The notes: generated from the letters alone by a model not told the origin. Counted from the stretch's first letter, positions 9,212 through 18,610 are shown. The stretch is 64,000 bases of DNA from Candidatus Freyrarchaeum guaymasense (GCA_030587405.1 JAUQZD010000016.1:8331-72330); one strand, 5' to 3'. Numbers and translations are program-made.

Positions 9212-10795
9212 ATGGCGAGGGTGAAGTTAAGAGTTTTCAGGTTTAACCCAGAACTAGATGGGGAACCACACTACGACGACTACGACTTAGAAGTGGACGA
9301 GAACACCACAGTCCTTGACGCCCTACTCTACGTAAAGGAGAACGTTGACGGGACGCTGACCTTCAGGTCGTCCTGCAGGATGGGACAGTGCGGCTCATGC
9401 GCTGTGAGGATAAATAAGAGGGCGGGGTTAGCGTGTAAAACCTACGTTCACGAGGTGGCAAAGGACGGGGTTGTGCTGGTTGAACCCCTAGACCACTTAC
9501 CGGTCATAAAGGACCTCGTGGTAAACTTAGACCAGTTCTTTGAATCCATTAGAGCGGTGAGGCCGTGGAGGATCCCCGCATCGGTGGGAGGAGAGGTAGG
9601 GGGGATGCCTAAGATCCCTGCAGATGAGCTGGAGAAGATGATAGAAAACAAGCAGTGCATACTCTGTGCTGCATGCTACTCTGACTGCAACGTGGTCGAC
9701 GTAGACCGTAGCTTTGTAGGGCCAGCAGCCCTGGTTGAGGCATGCAGGTTCATATGCGACCCTCTTGACTCCCACGATGGGAGGCTAAGGGAGCTAGTGG
9801 ACCTAGGCCTGTTCAAGTGCCCGGTTGACCAGGAATGCGAGGTTGCATGTCCTAGAAGGATAGATATACGAAGGGGGGTCGTCGAATACTTGAGGACTAG
9901 GAGCGTGGAGGAGGGTATAGGCCCCCTACCACAGCATAAAGGGATGGTTGAGTGCGTCCTCAATACCGGAGGATCCGTCCCCATCGTTGAGACCCCAGCA
10001 ACAGAGCTCTACCCGGAATACGTAAAGACGTTTGAGGGTGAACCCCAGGATGAAGTCGTACTATACCTAGGCTGCATAATAAACAGGAGGCTTCAGGGAA
10101 CCGCTAAAGCGATAATAGAGATACTTCAAAGGAACAGGGTGGCCGTCCATCTCCCGAAGGGTCAAGTGTGCTGTGGCTCCCCCTTCATGAGAACCGGGCA
10201 GAGAGCAGTTATGAAGCCATTCGTCACAAGGAACTTCAACATATTCAACGAGTATGCGGAAAGGGGGGTGGAGAAGGTTTTGACGAGCTGCTCAGGCTGT
10301 AACTCCACCTTCAGGAAGGACTACCCCAAGCTGGCTGAGGAATACGGCATCCCGATAAAGTTCGAAATATACGATGTAGGCGAATACATGGCAAAGAAGA
10401 TAAAGATCAACACGAGAGACTTGCACGCTGTCAACGTGAGTCTAATGTACCACTACCCATGCCACATAATGGCTAGCGGTCTAGAGGAGGAAATATACTT
10501 GAACTTGCTGGAAAAGATTCCGGGAGTGGAGCTCGTCAGGGTTCCGAAGTCTGGCTGGTGCTGCGGAGGAGGGGGAGGAGTCAGAGCAGCTTACCCTGAG
10601 CTGGCAGACAAGCTAGCCGCTAGGAGGATAGAAATAGCCGAAGAGTTCGGGGTTAAGGGGCTTGTGACGAACTGCCCCTTCTGCATCCTCCAGTTTAGAA
10701 GGGTTCTAGAGTTGAAGAGGGAGAAAGGTGAGGAGGTCGGCTTCCAGCTCTACGACTTCTACGAGCTGTTCGCCAACTCTTACAGGGGAACGTAG
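9212..10795 (+). CDS. tfrB: TfrB-like iron-sulfur subunit: SdhB fused to two CCG (HdrB-like) domains
   Basis: The 527-residue protein has a plant-type 2Fe-2S site (C55, C60, C63, C75), then ferredoxin-type cysteines C149, C152, C155, C159 and a later C203/C209/C213P group, as in SdhB/FrdB. The C-terminal half holds two CCG modules: C288...CCG at 320-322...C360/C363, and C417...CCG at 450-452...C488/C491. This architecture is that of thiol:fumarate reductase subunit B, where the CCG part handles coenzyme M/coenzyme B thiols and heterodisulfide. In a non-methanogen the thiol partner could differ. It follows tfrA after one base. No membrane anchor gene is adjacent. Confidence 0.88.
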   Translation: MARVKLRVFRFNPELDGEPHYDDYDLEVDENTTVLDALLYVKENVDGTLTFRSSCRMGQCGSCAVRINKRAGLACKTYVHEVAKDGVVLVEPLDHLPVIKDLVVNLDQFFESIRAVRPWRIPASVGGEVGGMPKIPADELEKMIENKQCILCAACYSDCNVVDVDRSFVGPAALVEACRFICDPLDSHDGRLRELVDLGLFKCPVDQECEVACPRRIDIRRGVVEYLRTRSVEEGIGPLPQHKGMVECVLNTGGSVPIVETPATELYPEYVKTFEGEPQDEVVLYLGCIINRRLQGTAKAIIEILQRNRVAVHLPKGQVCCGSPFMRTGQRAVMKPFVTRNFNIFNEYAERGVEKVLTSCSGCNSTFRKDYPKLAEEYGIPIKFEIYDVGEYMAKKIKINTRDLHAVNVSLMYHYPCHIMASGLEEEIYLNLLEKIPGVELVRVPKSGWCCGGGGGVRAAYPELADKLAARRIEIAEEFGVKGLVTNCPFCILQFRRVLELKREKGEEVGFQLYDFYELFANSYRGT

Positions 10796-10831
10796 CACCT
10801 TCAACCCTTCTTCATGTAGCCGGCGTCGACG

Positions 10832-11425
10832 TTAAAGAATTTCATGCTCCCTTAGACGGTTCTTCTCGACAGCGCTCATAACGTCCCTTCGCAGGTTCCC
10901 CCCGCTAGAGTCCATCGTAACTAGTAGTGGTCCGAGGGCCTCGACACGGAGAACCCAGACTGCTTCAGGCACCCCGAGGTCAAGCCAGTAGACGGATTCA
11001 ACCCCTCTAACCCTCTTCGCGTAGAGCGAAGCAGCACCCCCAACCGTTTCAAGGTACGCAGCACCACACTCTCTCATGGCGTCGGCAGCCTCGCCCCCCA
11101 TACCTCCCTTACCTATCACGAGGCGGACACCCCACTCCCTTATCGCCCTAGACTCCTGAAAAGTAAACCTAGAGCTGGTCGTAGACCCAGCCGACACGAC
11201 AATCCATCCACCATGCACCCTCTTCACTATCGGCCCGCAGTGCCAGTGGACAGCGCCCATAAAAACCTGGGGGATGCTCTCCCCCCTCTCCAGTAGTTCG
11301 AAAGCGCGCTCGTAAGCCCTATCCCGCCACGTCACCACCACACCATCCAAGTAAACTATATCCCCCACCTTAAGCCTCCGTACTTCACCTTCAGATACAG
11401 GGGTTCTAAGCTTCACCTCCACCAT
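10832..11425 (-). CDS. class I fumarate hydratase, beta (C-terminal) subunit
   Basis: A 197-residue protein of the Fe-S hydro-lyase beta family. It shows the swivelling-domain landmarks LKVGDIVYLDGVVVTWRDRAYERAFE, HCGPIV, SAGSTTSSRFTFQE, GKGGMG and DLGVPEAVW. With the alpha subunit it would hydrate fumarate to malate (or act on tartrate or mesaconate, as relatives do) using a 4Fe-4S cluster on alpha. Its ATG overlaps the alpha stop codon as TAATG, so translation is coupled. It converges on tfrB with 36 bases between stops. Confidence 0.88.
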   Translation of the reverse strand: MVEVKLRTPVSEGEVRRLKVGDIVYLDGVVVTWRDRAYERAFELLERGESIPQVFMGAVHWHCGPIVKRVHGGWIVVSAGSTTSSRFTFQESRAIREWGVRLVIGKGGMGGEAADAMRECGAAYLETVGGAASLYAKRVRGVESVYWLDLGVPEAVWVLRVEALGPLLVTMDSSGGNLRRDVMSAVEKNRLREHEIL

Positions 11426-12321
11426 TACTCACCACCCGGAGGATGCAGCCACTCAACGCTCCCGTCAGCGTATATTCTGGCTGAGGCACGCCTTAACGCC
11501 CAGCAGCTGAAGGCGACCGCGAGGGATGGAAGAGCAGTGTGGCTTCCACGAACCTCAACGTGCAACGCCAGCGCCGTGGTGTCCCCTCCAAGCCCGGCTG
11601 GCCCCACCCCAAGCCGGTTAACGGATGCGAGCAGCTCCTCCTCTAAGGATGCCAGCTCCGGGTCTGGGTTAGAGGAGCCTACAGGAACCCTGAGCAACGC
11701 CCTCGCCGCCTCGCCCGCCGCGGTCTCAGGGTAGCCGCCGATGCACACTCCCACTATCAGCGGGGGACACGCGTAACTCGCCCTAGCAGCAGCGTCTATA
11801 ACAGCCCTTTTAACAGCCTTCAGGCGTGGGACGCCGGAGGGGATAACCGTCAGGAAGGTGGCGAACGCGGATCCCCCACCCCTCAGGGCAGCCACCACCT
11901 CCAAGTAGTCTGCATCATACTTGTAGTCGTACCACACGTATGGCACCCCCCATCCAACGTTGGTTCCAGGATTCCTAGACGTTAAAGGATGAACTACGTT
12001 CTCGCGTAGGGGGACCTCCCTCGTCGCCTTCTCTGTGCCCCTGGCAAGCGCATCCCTAATATCACCTTTAACCTTAACCTTCCCACCTATCGTTACGAAG
12101 AACATCGGAATCCCCGTGTCCTGGCATAGGGGTCTCCCCTCCTTCCTGGCGACCTCAGCTGCGTCGATCATTGTTCCAAGCATCACCTTCCCCCTGACGG
12201 TGCTTTCCCTCGTATAAGCCTCCTTGAGGAGGCGCATGACGTCTCCGGGTAGCTCTACCGCAGCCTTACTCAGCAGCTTAAAGGCTACGTCAGCTATCAG
12301 ATCTCCTTCCACCATAACCAT
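11425..12321 (-). CDS. class I fumarate hydratase, alpha (N-terminal) subunit
   Basis: The 298-residue protein carries the cluster-binding LCQDTGIPMFFVTIG segment and the ENVVHPLTSRNPGTNVGWG segment, both standard for the alpha subunit of oxygen-sensitive two-subunit fumarases. A VGVCIGGYPETAAGEAA segment and GLGGDTTALALHVE near the C terminus supply further cluster and substrate residues. Length fits archaeal alpha subunits. It sits downstream of the second flavoprotein by 70 bases on the same strand, so a four-gene minus-strand operon (PrpD-like, flavoprotein, alpha, beta) is likely. The ATG at 12321 or an in-frame ATG two codons later could be used. Confidence 0.88.
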   Translation of the reverse strand: MVMVEGDLIADVAFKLLSKAAVELPGDVMRLLKEAYTRESTVRGKVMLGTMIDAAEVARKEGRPLCQDTGIPMFFVTIGGKVKVKGDIRDALARGTEKATREVPLRENVVHPLTSRNPGTNVGWGVPYVWYDYKYDADYLEVVAALRGGGSAFATFLTVIPSGVPRLKAVKRAVIDAAARASYACPPLIVGVCIGGYPETAAGEAARALLRVPVGSSNPDPELASLEEELLASVNRLGVGPAGLGGDTTALALHVEVRGSHTALPSLAVAFSCWALRRASARIYADGSVEWLHPPGGE

Positions 12322-12391
12322 CAGCCCACGCCATTAGAAGTTGAAGGGTTTCTCAAAGGCTTTAACACGTGCGTTACCCCGGATTTTTAAC

Positions 12392-14047
12392 TCAGAGTTG
12401 TACCGGGACCGCTTCCAGCCTCATTCCACCGGGCTCAAGCCGGATAACTATGTTTTTTAGCCAGTTCTCATCATCCCTGTGAGGGTAGTCTTCCCTGTAA
12501 TGGGCACCCCTACTCTCCGTCCTCATAAGGGCTGCCCTGGCAACCATCTCGCCGACCTCAACCAAGTTCACTACCTCAACCGCCTCGCCAAGCGCAGCAT
12601 ACTCCCTCCTTTCCAAGTAGAGCCGCGGCAGCTCCTCTCTCCCCACCCTTTCAAGCTCCTCCAACGTCTTCCTAAGGCCCTCAGCACTCCTAATAACTCT
12701 GACGTATCGATCCATGAGCGAACTTACCTTTCTCTTGATCTCTGATGGAGGGAAGCCATCCTCACGCTCATATATGCTGGAGAGTCTTTCGATCTCAGCC
12801 TCGACTTGCTCCTCGCTGATGGAAGGGGTGGAAGCTGAGAGGGCGTGCTCGGCGGCAAACCTTCCCGCTCTAGCCCCGAAAACCTGAGTTTCAGTTAACG
12901 CGTTGCCGCCTATCCTGTTAGCCCCATGGACGCCTCCTGCAACCTCTCCCGCAGCGTAGAGCCCAGTCACCCTCGTCTCGCACCGTTCATTGATCCTCAC
13001 TCCCCCCATGAAGTGGTGGGCTCCGGGAGCCCATTCGATGGGTTGCCATCTAGGGTCTATCCCTGCTGCCTTGCATGCCTCCAGAAACCTTGGGAAGAGG
13101 CGCCACATCTCGTCAGGTACGCCTGAAAGGTCGTTATAGACGCCTCCGTGAAGTGTACCCCTACCCTCAATGATCTCCTTCTGGGCGTATATTGCTATCA
13201 GGTCGCGCGTGGTTTCTTCAGCCCGTACAGGATCATACTTTTTCATGTATCGTTCGCAGAGTGCATTGTAGAAGCGTCCCCCCCTCCCCGGCAGCCCATC
13301 AGCCGGCGGAGGCATCCCCCTGAGGGCTGGGGGGTGGACTATGCAAGCCCTGAACTGGACGAACTCCATGTCCACAAGCTCGGCTCCAGCCCTGTAGGCT
13401 AAAGCGTACCCGTCTCCTGTCGCGTCCGGAGGGTTCGTGGTTAAACCATATAGACGGCACGCTCCGCCCGTAGCGAGCACGATCGACTTCGCCTTGAAAA
13501 CTAGGAGGTCTCCTGTGAGGAGGTTTAAACCTATCGCGCCCGCGGCTCTCCCATCGTCCGTAAGGATCCTCGTCACCATAACCTTCTCGAAAACCCTTAT
13601 CCCCCGACGCTTAACCTCTTTGACGAGGCCTGCTATGAACGCTGGCCCATACATTTCGCGTACTGGGACGAGGCGTGGACGTGACGTGCCAGCCCCTCCA
13701 ACAGCAACAAACCTTCCCTCGGCCTTCATGAACTCTGTTCCAAACCTGTCCAAGTCTCTGAGCCTCTCAGCCGCCTCTTCAGCCAGAACCCTAACCAGCC
13801 TTCTATTGTTCACGTGGGCTCCCCCATCCACGACGTCGCTAAAATACACGTCTGGGCTGTCGCTGGGGTCTACGGGTGCCTGCATGATCCCTCCAGCAAC
13901 CGAGGTGCACCCCGACGGGAACGTGCTCTTAGTCACCACGGCAACTTTAACCCCCCTTTCGTGTGCTTCTATAGCTGCTCTAGCCCCTGCCCCTCCACCA
14001 CCAACGATTAAAACATCTACATCTAGGTTTTTCCTGCTGAATGGCAT
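12392..14047 (-). CDS. divergent FAD-dependent fumarate reductase/aspartate oxidase-like flavoprotein
   Basis: A second member of the FrdA/SdhA/NadB superfamily (551 residues) with FAD motif VLIVGGGGAGARAAIEA, GLYAAGEVAGGVHGANRIGG, and an Arg-rich end (SRGAHYREDYPHRDD). It differs from the tfrA product in key places. The His that links FAD is absent (SGCTS replaces SHT), and the HPT active-site segment reads MEFVQFRACIVHPPAL. Cofactor is therefore probably non-covalent and the substrate may be another unsaturated or hydroxy dicarboxylate. RBS AAGGTGG precedes the ATG. It has no adjacent iron-sulfur subunit of its own but could share TfrB. Confidence 0.8.
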   Translation of the reverse strand: MPFSRKNLDVDVLIVGGGGAGARAAIEAHERGVKVAVVTKSTFPSGCTSVAGGIMQAPVDPSDSPDVYFSDVVDGGAHVNNRRLVRVLAEEAAERLRDLDRFGTEFMKAEGRFVAVGGAGTSRPRLVPVREMYGPAFIAGLVKEVKRRGIRVFEKVMVTRILTDDGRAAGAIGLNLLTGDLLVFKAKSIVLATGGACRLYGLTTNPPDATGDGYALAYRAGAELVDMEFVQFRACIVHPPALRGMPPPADGLPGRGGRFYNALCERYMKKYDPVRAEETTRDLIAIYAQKEIIEGRGTLHGGVYNDLSGVPDEMWRLFPRFLEACKAAGIDPRWQPIEWAPGAHHFMGGVRINERCETRVTGLYAAGEVAGGVHGANRIGGNALTETQVFGARAGRFAAEHALSASTPSISEEQVEAEIERLSSIYEREDGFPPSEIKRKVSSLMDRYVRVIRSAEGLRKTLEELERVGREELPRLYLERREYAALGEAVEVVNLVEVGEMVARAALMRTESRGAHYREDYPHRDDENWLKNIVIRLEPGGMRLEAVPVQL

Positions 14048-14087
14048 TCAAACCACCTTCTTCTAGAGAAGCTCGGGTTCCAGCAGT

Positions 14088-15425
14088 TTAATATGTAAGC
14101 TCCATGAGCTCCCTTATAGAACTTACCTTTTCAAGTTCTAGCACGAGGCTCATCAGCTTGTCCGCTTTTTCCTCGGGTAGGACGTAGCCGGCGCAGACTG
14201 CAAACTTTCCTTTGAGCTCCTCTAGCCCGGCCGTCGGCATCCCATCTCTTGATAAAACCTTTCCATCCTTCGTTTTCACCTTGACCCTTACTATGGCTGC
14301 CCCCAGCTCGTATGGGACGAGACCGTCCACCTCTGGGTCAACGTGAAAGTTAACCTTCCCCATAAACTCTACCGCTCTAGGGTCTCTCACTTTCTCGTCG
14401 GTGAAGTGTTCAATTTTAACGTTTCCGTCAAGCATGGCAACCGACACCACGTATTCCATGCTGAACTTTCCTTCAAGCCCGGTCTTTGGCTCATGGTAGA
14501 TCATGTTGTCGTATATTGCCCTAGTAGCGCGGACCTCTATTTCCTCGACGTCCTCAGGCCTTAACCCCTCCTCCTTCCTTAAGGATAGAACTGCGTTGAT
14601 TGCTCCATGGCTGTAATGGCAGCAAGGATAGAGCTTATAGAATATTCCAGGGTTGACGAGGTCCCATGGATCCCCGAGCTTATCCAAGGCTTTAGCATCG
14701 TACCCCCCTGTTGTTACCTTGAAAAACCCGAAGCTTGCTTCGAGAACGCTTCTGTTGGAGGTGAAGCCCTCCCCAGCCAGCGTGGCAGCTACTACACCGT
14801 TCTCAGCAGCCCTCCCAGCGTGGAGAGGCTTGGTCATGGCGCCAAAGTTTCCTCTGATGCCGGATGACAGAGAGGCCGCTATGCCAAAAGCATGGGTCAT
14901 CTGCTCCTCATCAAGGCCGAGCAGCCTCCCCGCCGCGGCCGTGGCGCCGAAGACGCCTATAGTGCTGGTGCAGTGCCACCCCCTCCTGCTGTGAGTGGGG
15001 TTTAACGCTAACCCCATCTTGCACTCAACCTCAACCCCCACCGCGAAGGCTGCAAGGAGTTCTTCGCCTGAGCAGTCCGCCAGCTCTGCGACCGGAAGCG
15101 CAGCCGATGCGACGGGCGTCGTCGGGTGTCCAAGTAATGAGGGGTTGCTATCGTCAAAGTCTAATGCGTGTCCGAGTATGCCGTTGACCAGTGCCGCGCT
15201 GCTACATGGCGCCTTAACGCCGAATCCTATTATCGTTGCAGGCCCCTTGCAGCCAAACTTTTCTAGGTAGCTTTTCATTAGGGCTCCGATAGGCTGGGTT
15301 GACCCTGCCAGGGCGACGGCGAAGTAGTCAAGGATGCTTTGCTTGGCAACCTTCAACGCGCCCTCAGGTATGCTCCCACCTTCTGTTTTGACAACAAAAC
15401 TTGAAAGCTTTTCCTGCAGGGACAT
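14088..15425 (-). CDS. MmgE/PrpD family dehydratase/isomerase
   Basis: About 445 residues with the family's hallmarks: DYFAVALAGSTQPIG, NGILGHALDFDDSN, GHPTTPVASAALPVAE, GWHCTSTIGVFGATAAAGRLLGL, and the MTKPLHAGRAAENGV segment. Members dehydrate 2-methylcitrate or citrate-like acids, decarboxylate aconitate, or epimerise iminodisuccinate. Placement opposite an aconitase-like pair and a beta-decarboxylating dehydrogenase suggests a hydroxy-tricarboxylate substrate. The frame runs back to 15512, but the ATG at 15425, preceded by GGTG, matches the usual N terminus (MSLQEKLSSF). It is divergent from the dehydrogenase, so the two operons share a control region. Confidence 0.85.
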   Translation of the reverse strand: MSLQEKLSSFVVKTEGGSIPEGALKVAKQSILDYFAVALAGSTQPIGALMKSYLEKFGCKGPATIIGFGVKAPCSSAALVNGILGHALDFDDSNPSLLGHPTTPVASAALPVAELADCSGEELLAAFAVGVEVECKMGLALNPTHSRRGWHCTSTIGVFGATAAAGRLLGLDEEQMTHAFGIAASLSSGIRGNFGAMTKPLHAGRAAENGVVAATLAGEGFTSNRSVLEASFGFFKVTTGGYDAKALDKLGDPWDLVNPGIFYKLYPCCHYSHGAINAVLSLRKEEGLRPEDVEEIEVRATRAIYDNMIYHEPKTGLEGKFSMEYVVSVAMLDGNVKIEHFTDEKVRDPRAVEFMGKVNFHVDPEVDGLVPYELGAAIVRVKVKTKDGKVLSRDGMPTAGLEELKGKFAVCAGYVLPEEKADKLMSLVLELEKVSSIRELMELTY

Positions 15426-15581
15426 AGTAGACACCAATATGAAGATGTAGGAGGGATGAGAGAATAAACGTTTTCCAGCTTGGGTTTGGCTGCTGATGCT
15501 GGCCACGGCCATTTCAGGGAAAAGGGGAGAAAAGAATATTAGTAATGTTCTAGAAAGGGTAGGTTTAGGGTTGGAGGCGGG

Positions 15582-16655
15582 ATGGTGGCGAGAACCGTCG
15601 TGGCTTTGGGGGGCGACGGGATTGGACCTGAGGTTGTGGATGCTGCCTGCTACGTGCTGGAGAACATGGGGTTAGACTTGGAGATAGTTAAGCCTCCCTG
15701 CGGGGAAAGGGCCCTTAAGGAGTATGGTACCCCGTTCCCGAAGGAGACCATGGAGCTGACCAATTCGGCTGACGCTATCCTGTTCGGGGCGAGCGGGGAG
15801 GCGAGCGTCATCATCCTAGCGTACTTAAGGTGGTTTCTCGACACGTACGCGAACGTTAGGCCGGTGAAGTACTATGAGGGGGTTCCAACCCCAATAAGGA
15901 GCCCTGAAGGGGTTGACTTCGTTATAGTTAGGGAGAACACTGAGGGTCTTTACCCTGGAAGGGAGGGGGATATATCCCTCCTAGCGGAGAAGATGCCGGA
16001 TTATAGGGATAGGCTGGGTAGAGGGTTTGCCGACTATGGTGAGGGAAAGTTCGCCATCGGGCTCTACACGGTGAAGGGGTGCAGGAGGATAGCGGAGTTC
16101 GCCTGCAAGGAGGCTTTGAAAAGGAGGAGCAGGGGGTTCCCGGGGAAGGTGACCTGCGTGACGAAGTCGAACGTTCTCAGGGAGAGCGGGGGGTTGTTCC
16201 AGAGGATGGTGGAGGAGGAGGTTAGGAAGCACCCTGAGCTGAAGTATGAGCACTTCTACGTGGACGACATGGCTAGGAGGATAGTTAGGTTTCCAAGGGA
16301 AATGGACGTGGTCGTCACCACCAACATGTTTGGGGACATACTATCCGACCTAGCGGCGGAGCTCATGGGAGGGTTAGGGATGGCTCCGAGCGCTTGCATA
16401 GGAGACAGGCACGCCTACTTCGAGCCCGTCCACGGGTCAGCACCGGACATAGCGGGTAAAGGCATTGCGAACCCCACGGCAACCATTCTTTCATGCGTTA
16501 TGATGCTCGATTACCTTGGCATGGAAAGGGAGGCCGAGGAGCTTGAGAGGGCTGTTGCGGAGGTCTACAGGAAGGGGGAGGTTCTAACCCCGGACATGGG
16601 TGGAACGGCGAAGACCATGGAGGTGGCGGAGGCAGTCCTCAGGGAGTTAAGGTAG
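15582..16655 (+). CDS. NAD-dependent beta-decarboxylating dehydrogenase (isocitrate/homoisocitrate/3-isopropylmalate type)
   Basis: The 357-residue protein has GDGIGPEV at the N terminus, the substrate arginines in LRW, ANVRP and [11 protein letters not shown], a K in VTKSNVL, the metal site [12 protein letters not shown], and [14 protein letters not shown]. The Asp-Ile in that last motif is the NAD-preferring form, unlike Lys-Tyr in NADP isocitrate dehydrogenases. The segment before the first substrate arginine (residues about 73-87) lacks the classic isopropylmalate pattern, so the side chain handled is uncertain. The reaction is oxidation and decarboxylation of a 2-hydroxy-3-carboxy acid. 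It heads a tight operon with the aconitase-like subunits (8-base gap). Confidence 0.85.
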   Translation: MVARTVVALGGDGIGPEVVDAACYVLENMGLDLEIVKPPCGERALKEYGTPFPKETMELTNSADAILFGASGEASVIILAYLRWFLDTYANVRPVKYYEGVPTPIRSPEGVDFVIVRENTEGLYPGREGDISLLAEKMPDYRDRLGRGFADYGEGKFAIGLYTVKGCRRIAEFACKEALKRRSRGFPGKVTCVTKSNVLRESGGLFQRMVEEEVRKHPELKYEHFYVDDMARRIVRFPREMDVVVTTNMFGDILSDLAAELMGGLGMAPSACIGDRHAYFEPVHGSAPDIAGKGIANPTATILSCVMMLDYLGMEREAEELERAVAEVYRKGEVLTPDMGGTAKTMEVAEAVLRELR

Positions 16656-16663
16656 GTGGGAGC

Positions 16664-17914
16664 ATGGGGATGACCATGGCGGAGAAGGTTTTGGCTAGGG
16701 CGTCAGGCAGGGAGGAGGTTACCCCTGGGGAGTACGTGACTGCAAGCATAGACTGCGCCATGGTTCATGAGGGGCTGGCAGCAGTCTATGTGACCTTGCT
16801 TGGAGCGGGGATAAGCAGCGTCTGGGACCCGGACAGGATAGTTGCGGTGTTGGACCACGCAGTCCCAGCCCCGAATGAAAGGTACGCGAACATTCACAAG
16901 CTGGTCAGGGAGGCCGTTAAGAAACTCGGGATAAAGAACTATTATGGGGAGAGGGCTGGCATCTGCCACCAGGTGATGGTTGAAAGAGGGCACGTTGCAC
17001 CGGGGATGCTTATCGTTGGCACCGACTCTCACTCGACGACCTATGGAGCCCTAGGAGCCGCCGGGACGGGTATAGGGTTCACGGAGATGGCTTACGTATT
17101 CGCCACCGGGAAGCTTTGGTTTAGGGTTCCCGAGACCATCAGGTTTGAGCTCGAAGGAGAGCTGCCATACAGAGTTTCAGCGAAGGACGTGATCCTCTAC
17201 CTTATAGGCAAGTACTCTTCCGAGGCTGCCCAGTACAAGGCGGTGGAGTTCGCTGGTAGTGTGGCCGAGGAGTTAAGCATCGACGGAAGGATGACGATCA
17301 GCAACATGGCTATGGAGATGGGGGCGAAGTTTGCTTTCTTCGAGCCAGACGGGAAAACCGTGAAGTACCTTGAGGGGGTGGTTGAAGGCGGTGAGGCTTT
17401 AAAGGCGGATGGTGACGCAGAGTACGAGGAGGTTTACAGGGAGAATCTGTCAGGCTTAGAGCCGCAGGTGGCTGCACCGTTCACTGTAGACAACGTTTAC
17501 CCTGTCTCAAAGTTTGAAGGCAAGAGGGTTGATCAAGGAGTTATAGGTTCCTGCACGAATGGGAGGATCGAGGATCTGCGGGTTGCCGCCGAGATCCTAG
17601 ATGGGAGGGAGGTTCACCCGGATGTCAGGCTACTGGTGATCCCGGCTTCGTGGAAAATATACAGGGAAGCGTTGGAGGAAGGCATTTTAACCACGCTTAT
17701 AGAAGCCGGAGCGATCATATGTAACCCTGGTTGTGGACCGTGCTTCGGAGCTCACATGGGCCTCCTCGCCTCGGGGGAAACATGCATAGCCTCGATAAAC
17801 AGGAATTTTAGAGGGAGGATGGGAAGCTATGACGCTGAGGTTTACCTTGCATCCCCTGCAACCGTTGCGGCGTCCTGTGTTGAAGGGAAAATAGCTGACC
17901 CGAGAAGGTATTAA
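16664..17914 (+). CDS. aconitase-superfamily large subunit (isopropylmalate isomerase/homoaconitase LeuC type)
   Basis: 416 residues, the usual archaeal LeuC/HacA length. Landmarks are the [20 protein letters not shown] segment and the 4Fe-4S cysteines in [13 protein letters not shown] and in CNPGCGPC. Further segments are the [11 protein letters not shown] anion-binding part and [11 protein letters not shown]. With the small subunit it moves a hydroxyl between adjacent carbons of a 2-alkylmalate or tricarboxylate. Start ATG at 16664 follows GGTGGGAG; in-frame ATGs two and four codons later are possible. It lies 8 bases after the dehydrogenase and 8 bases before the small subunit. Confidence 0.88.
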   Translation: MGMTMAEKVLARASGREEVTPGEYVTASIDCAMVHEGLAAVYVTLLGAGISSVWDPDRIVAVLDHAVPAPNERYANIHKLVREAVKKLGIKNYYGERAGICHQVMVERGHVAPGMLIVGTDSHSTTYGALGAAGTGIGFTEMAYVFATGKLWFRVPETIRFELEGELPYRVSAKDVILYLIGKYSSEAAQYKAVEFAGSVAEELSIDGRMTISNMAMEMGAKFAFFEPDGKTVKYLEGVVEGGEALKADGDAEYEEVYRENLSGLEPQVAAPFTVDNVYPVSKFEGKRVDQGVIGSCTNGRIEDLRVAAEILDGREVHPDVRLLVIPASWKIYREALEEGILTTLIEAGAIICNPGCGPCFGAHMGLLASGETCIASINRNFRGRMGSYDAEVYLASPATVAASCVEGKIADPRRY

Positions 17915-17922
17915 GGGGTGTA

Positions 17923-18435
17923 ATGTTGAAGGCTAAGGGTAGAGTCTGGAAGTTTGGAGACAACATTGACACGGACTTGATAACTCCTGGAAAGTATATG
18001 GACTTGCCCATTGATGAGTTGAAGAGGCATGTCTTAGAGGCTGTTAACCCTGAGTTCGCGGCTAAGGTTAAGCCGGGGGACGTGATAGTTGCGGGAAGAA
18101 ACTTTGGTTGCGGGTCGAGCAGGGAGACTGCCCCTCAAGCTATCAAGGCCCTCGGGGTGGGGGCCATCGTAGCAGAGTCCTTCGCGAGGATATTCTTCAG
18201 GAACGCTGTCGCCATAGGGCTACCAGTAATCTCATGCCCAAACGTGGCTGAGGCATTCGACAACGGAGACGAGGCGGAAGTAGACATAGAGAAGGCGGAG
18301 GTTCGAAACCTCACCAAGAATGTCACCTTAAAGGCAACCCCTCTTTCAGAAGACATTAAAAAAGTAATACTTAAAGGAGGGATAGTTCCTCTCCTCAAAG
18401 AGTTAGCGGAAGAACAAGGCGGAAAAGCCCAGTAA
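17923..18435 (+). CDS. aconitase-superfamily small subunit (LeuD type)
   Basis: A 170-residue swivelling-domain subunit with [35 protein letters not shown] and [15 protein letters not shown], as in archaeal LeuD/HacB. The loop after the first motif decides substrate in characterised relatives (YLVY in isopropylmalate isomerase, YLRT in homoaconitase, from memory). Here it reads YMDL, so neither class is supported. The pair could act on citraconate, dimethylmalate or aconitate-like acids instead. It ends the dehydrogenase-LeuC-LeuD operon; a 230-bp gap with its own TATA box separates it from the acyl-CoA synthetase. Confidence 0.87.
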   Translation: MLKAKGRVWKFGDNIDTDLITPGKYMDLPIDELKRHVLEAVNPEFAAKVKPGDVIVAGRNFGCGSSRETAPQAIKALGVGAIVAESFARIFFRNAVAIGLPVISCPNVAEAFDNGDEAEVDIEKAEVRNLTKNVTLKATPLSEDIKKVILKGGIVPLLKELAEEQGGKAQ

Positions 18436-18602
18436 GGGGAACGTTGAACAACCAATAATCTACTTGAAAGGTGGCTGAAATCATATTTTCATGGAATAGT
18501 TAGGTTAGAAAAAATTGCAAAAGAGATAAACGTGTTAAGCGTCCGGTAGTCCAAGCTAAAAAATGTGCGTAGTAGCTTTTAGCATTTCTAAAAAGAAAAA
18601 AA

Positions 18603-18610
18603 TTTATATA
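18603..18610 (+). promoter_or_regulatory. TATA box of the acyl-CoA synthetase gene
   Basis: TTTATATA preceded by an A-rich stretch that could serve as the TFB recognition element. Transcription would begin near 18630-18636, leaving a short 5' leader that includes the GGGAGGAG ribosome-binding site at 18653-18660 before the ATG at 18668. It indicates that the synthetase has its own promoter rather than depending on the upstream operon. Confidence 0.6.

Noticed and set aside
7495..18435. Classic 2-methylcitrate cycle
   Set aside because: PrpD and an aconitase-like pair fit, but methylcitrate synthase and methylisocitrate lyase are missing and the dehydrogenase cannot oxidise a tertiary alcohol.
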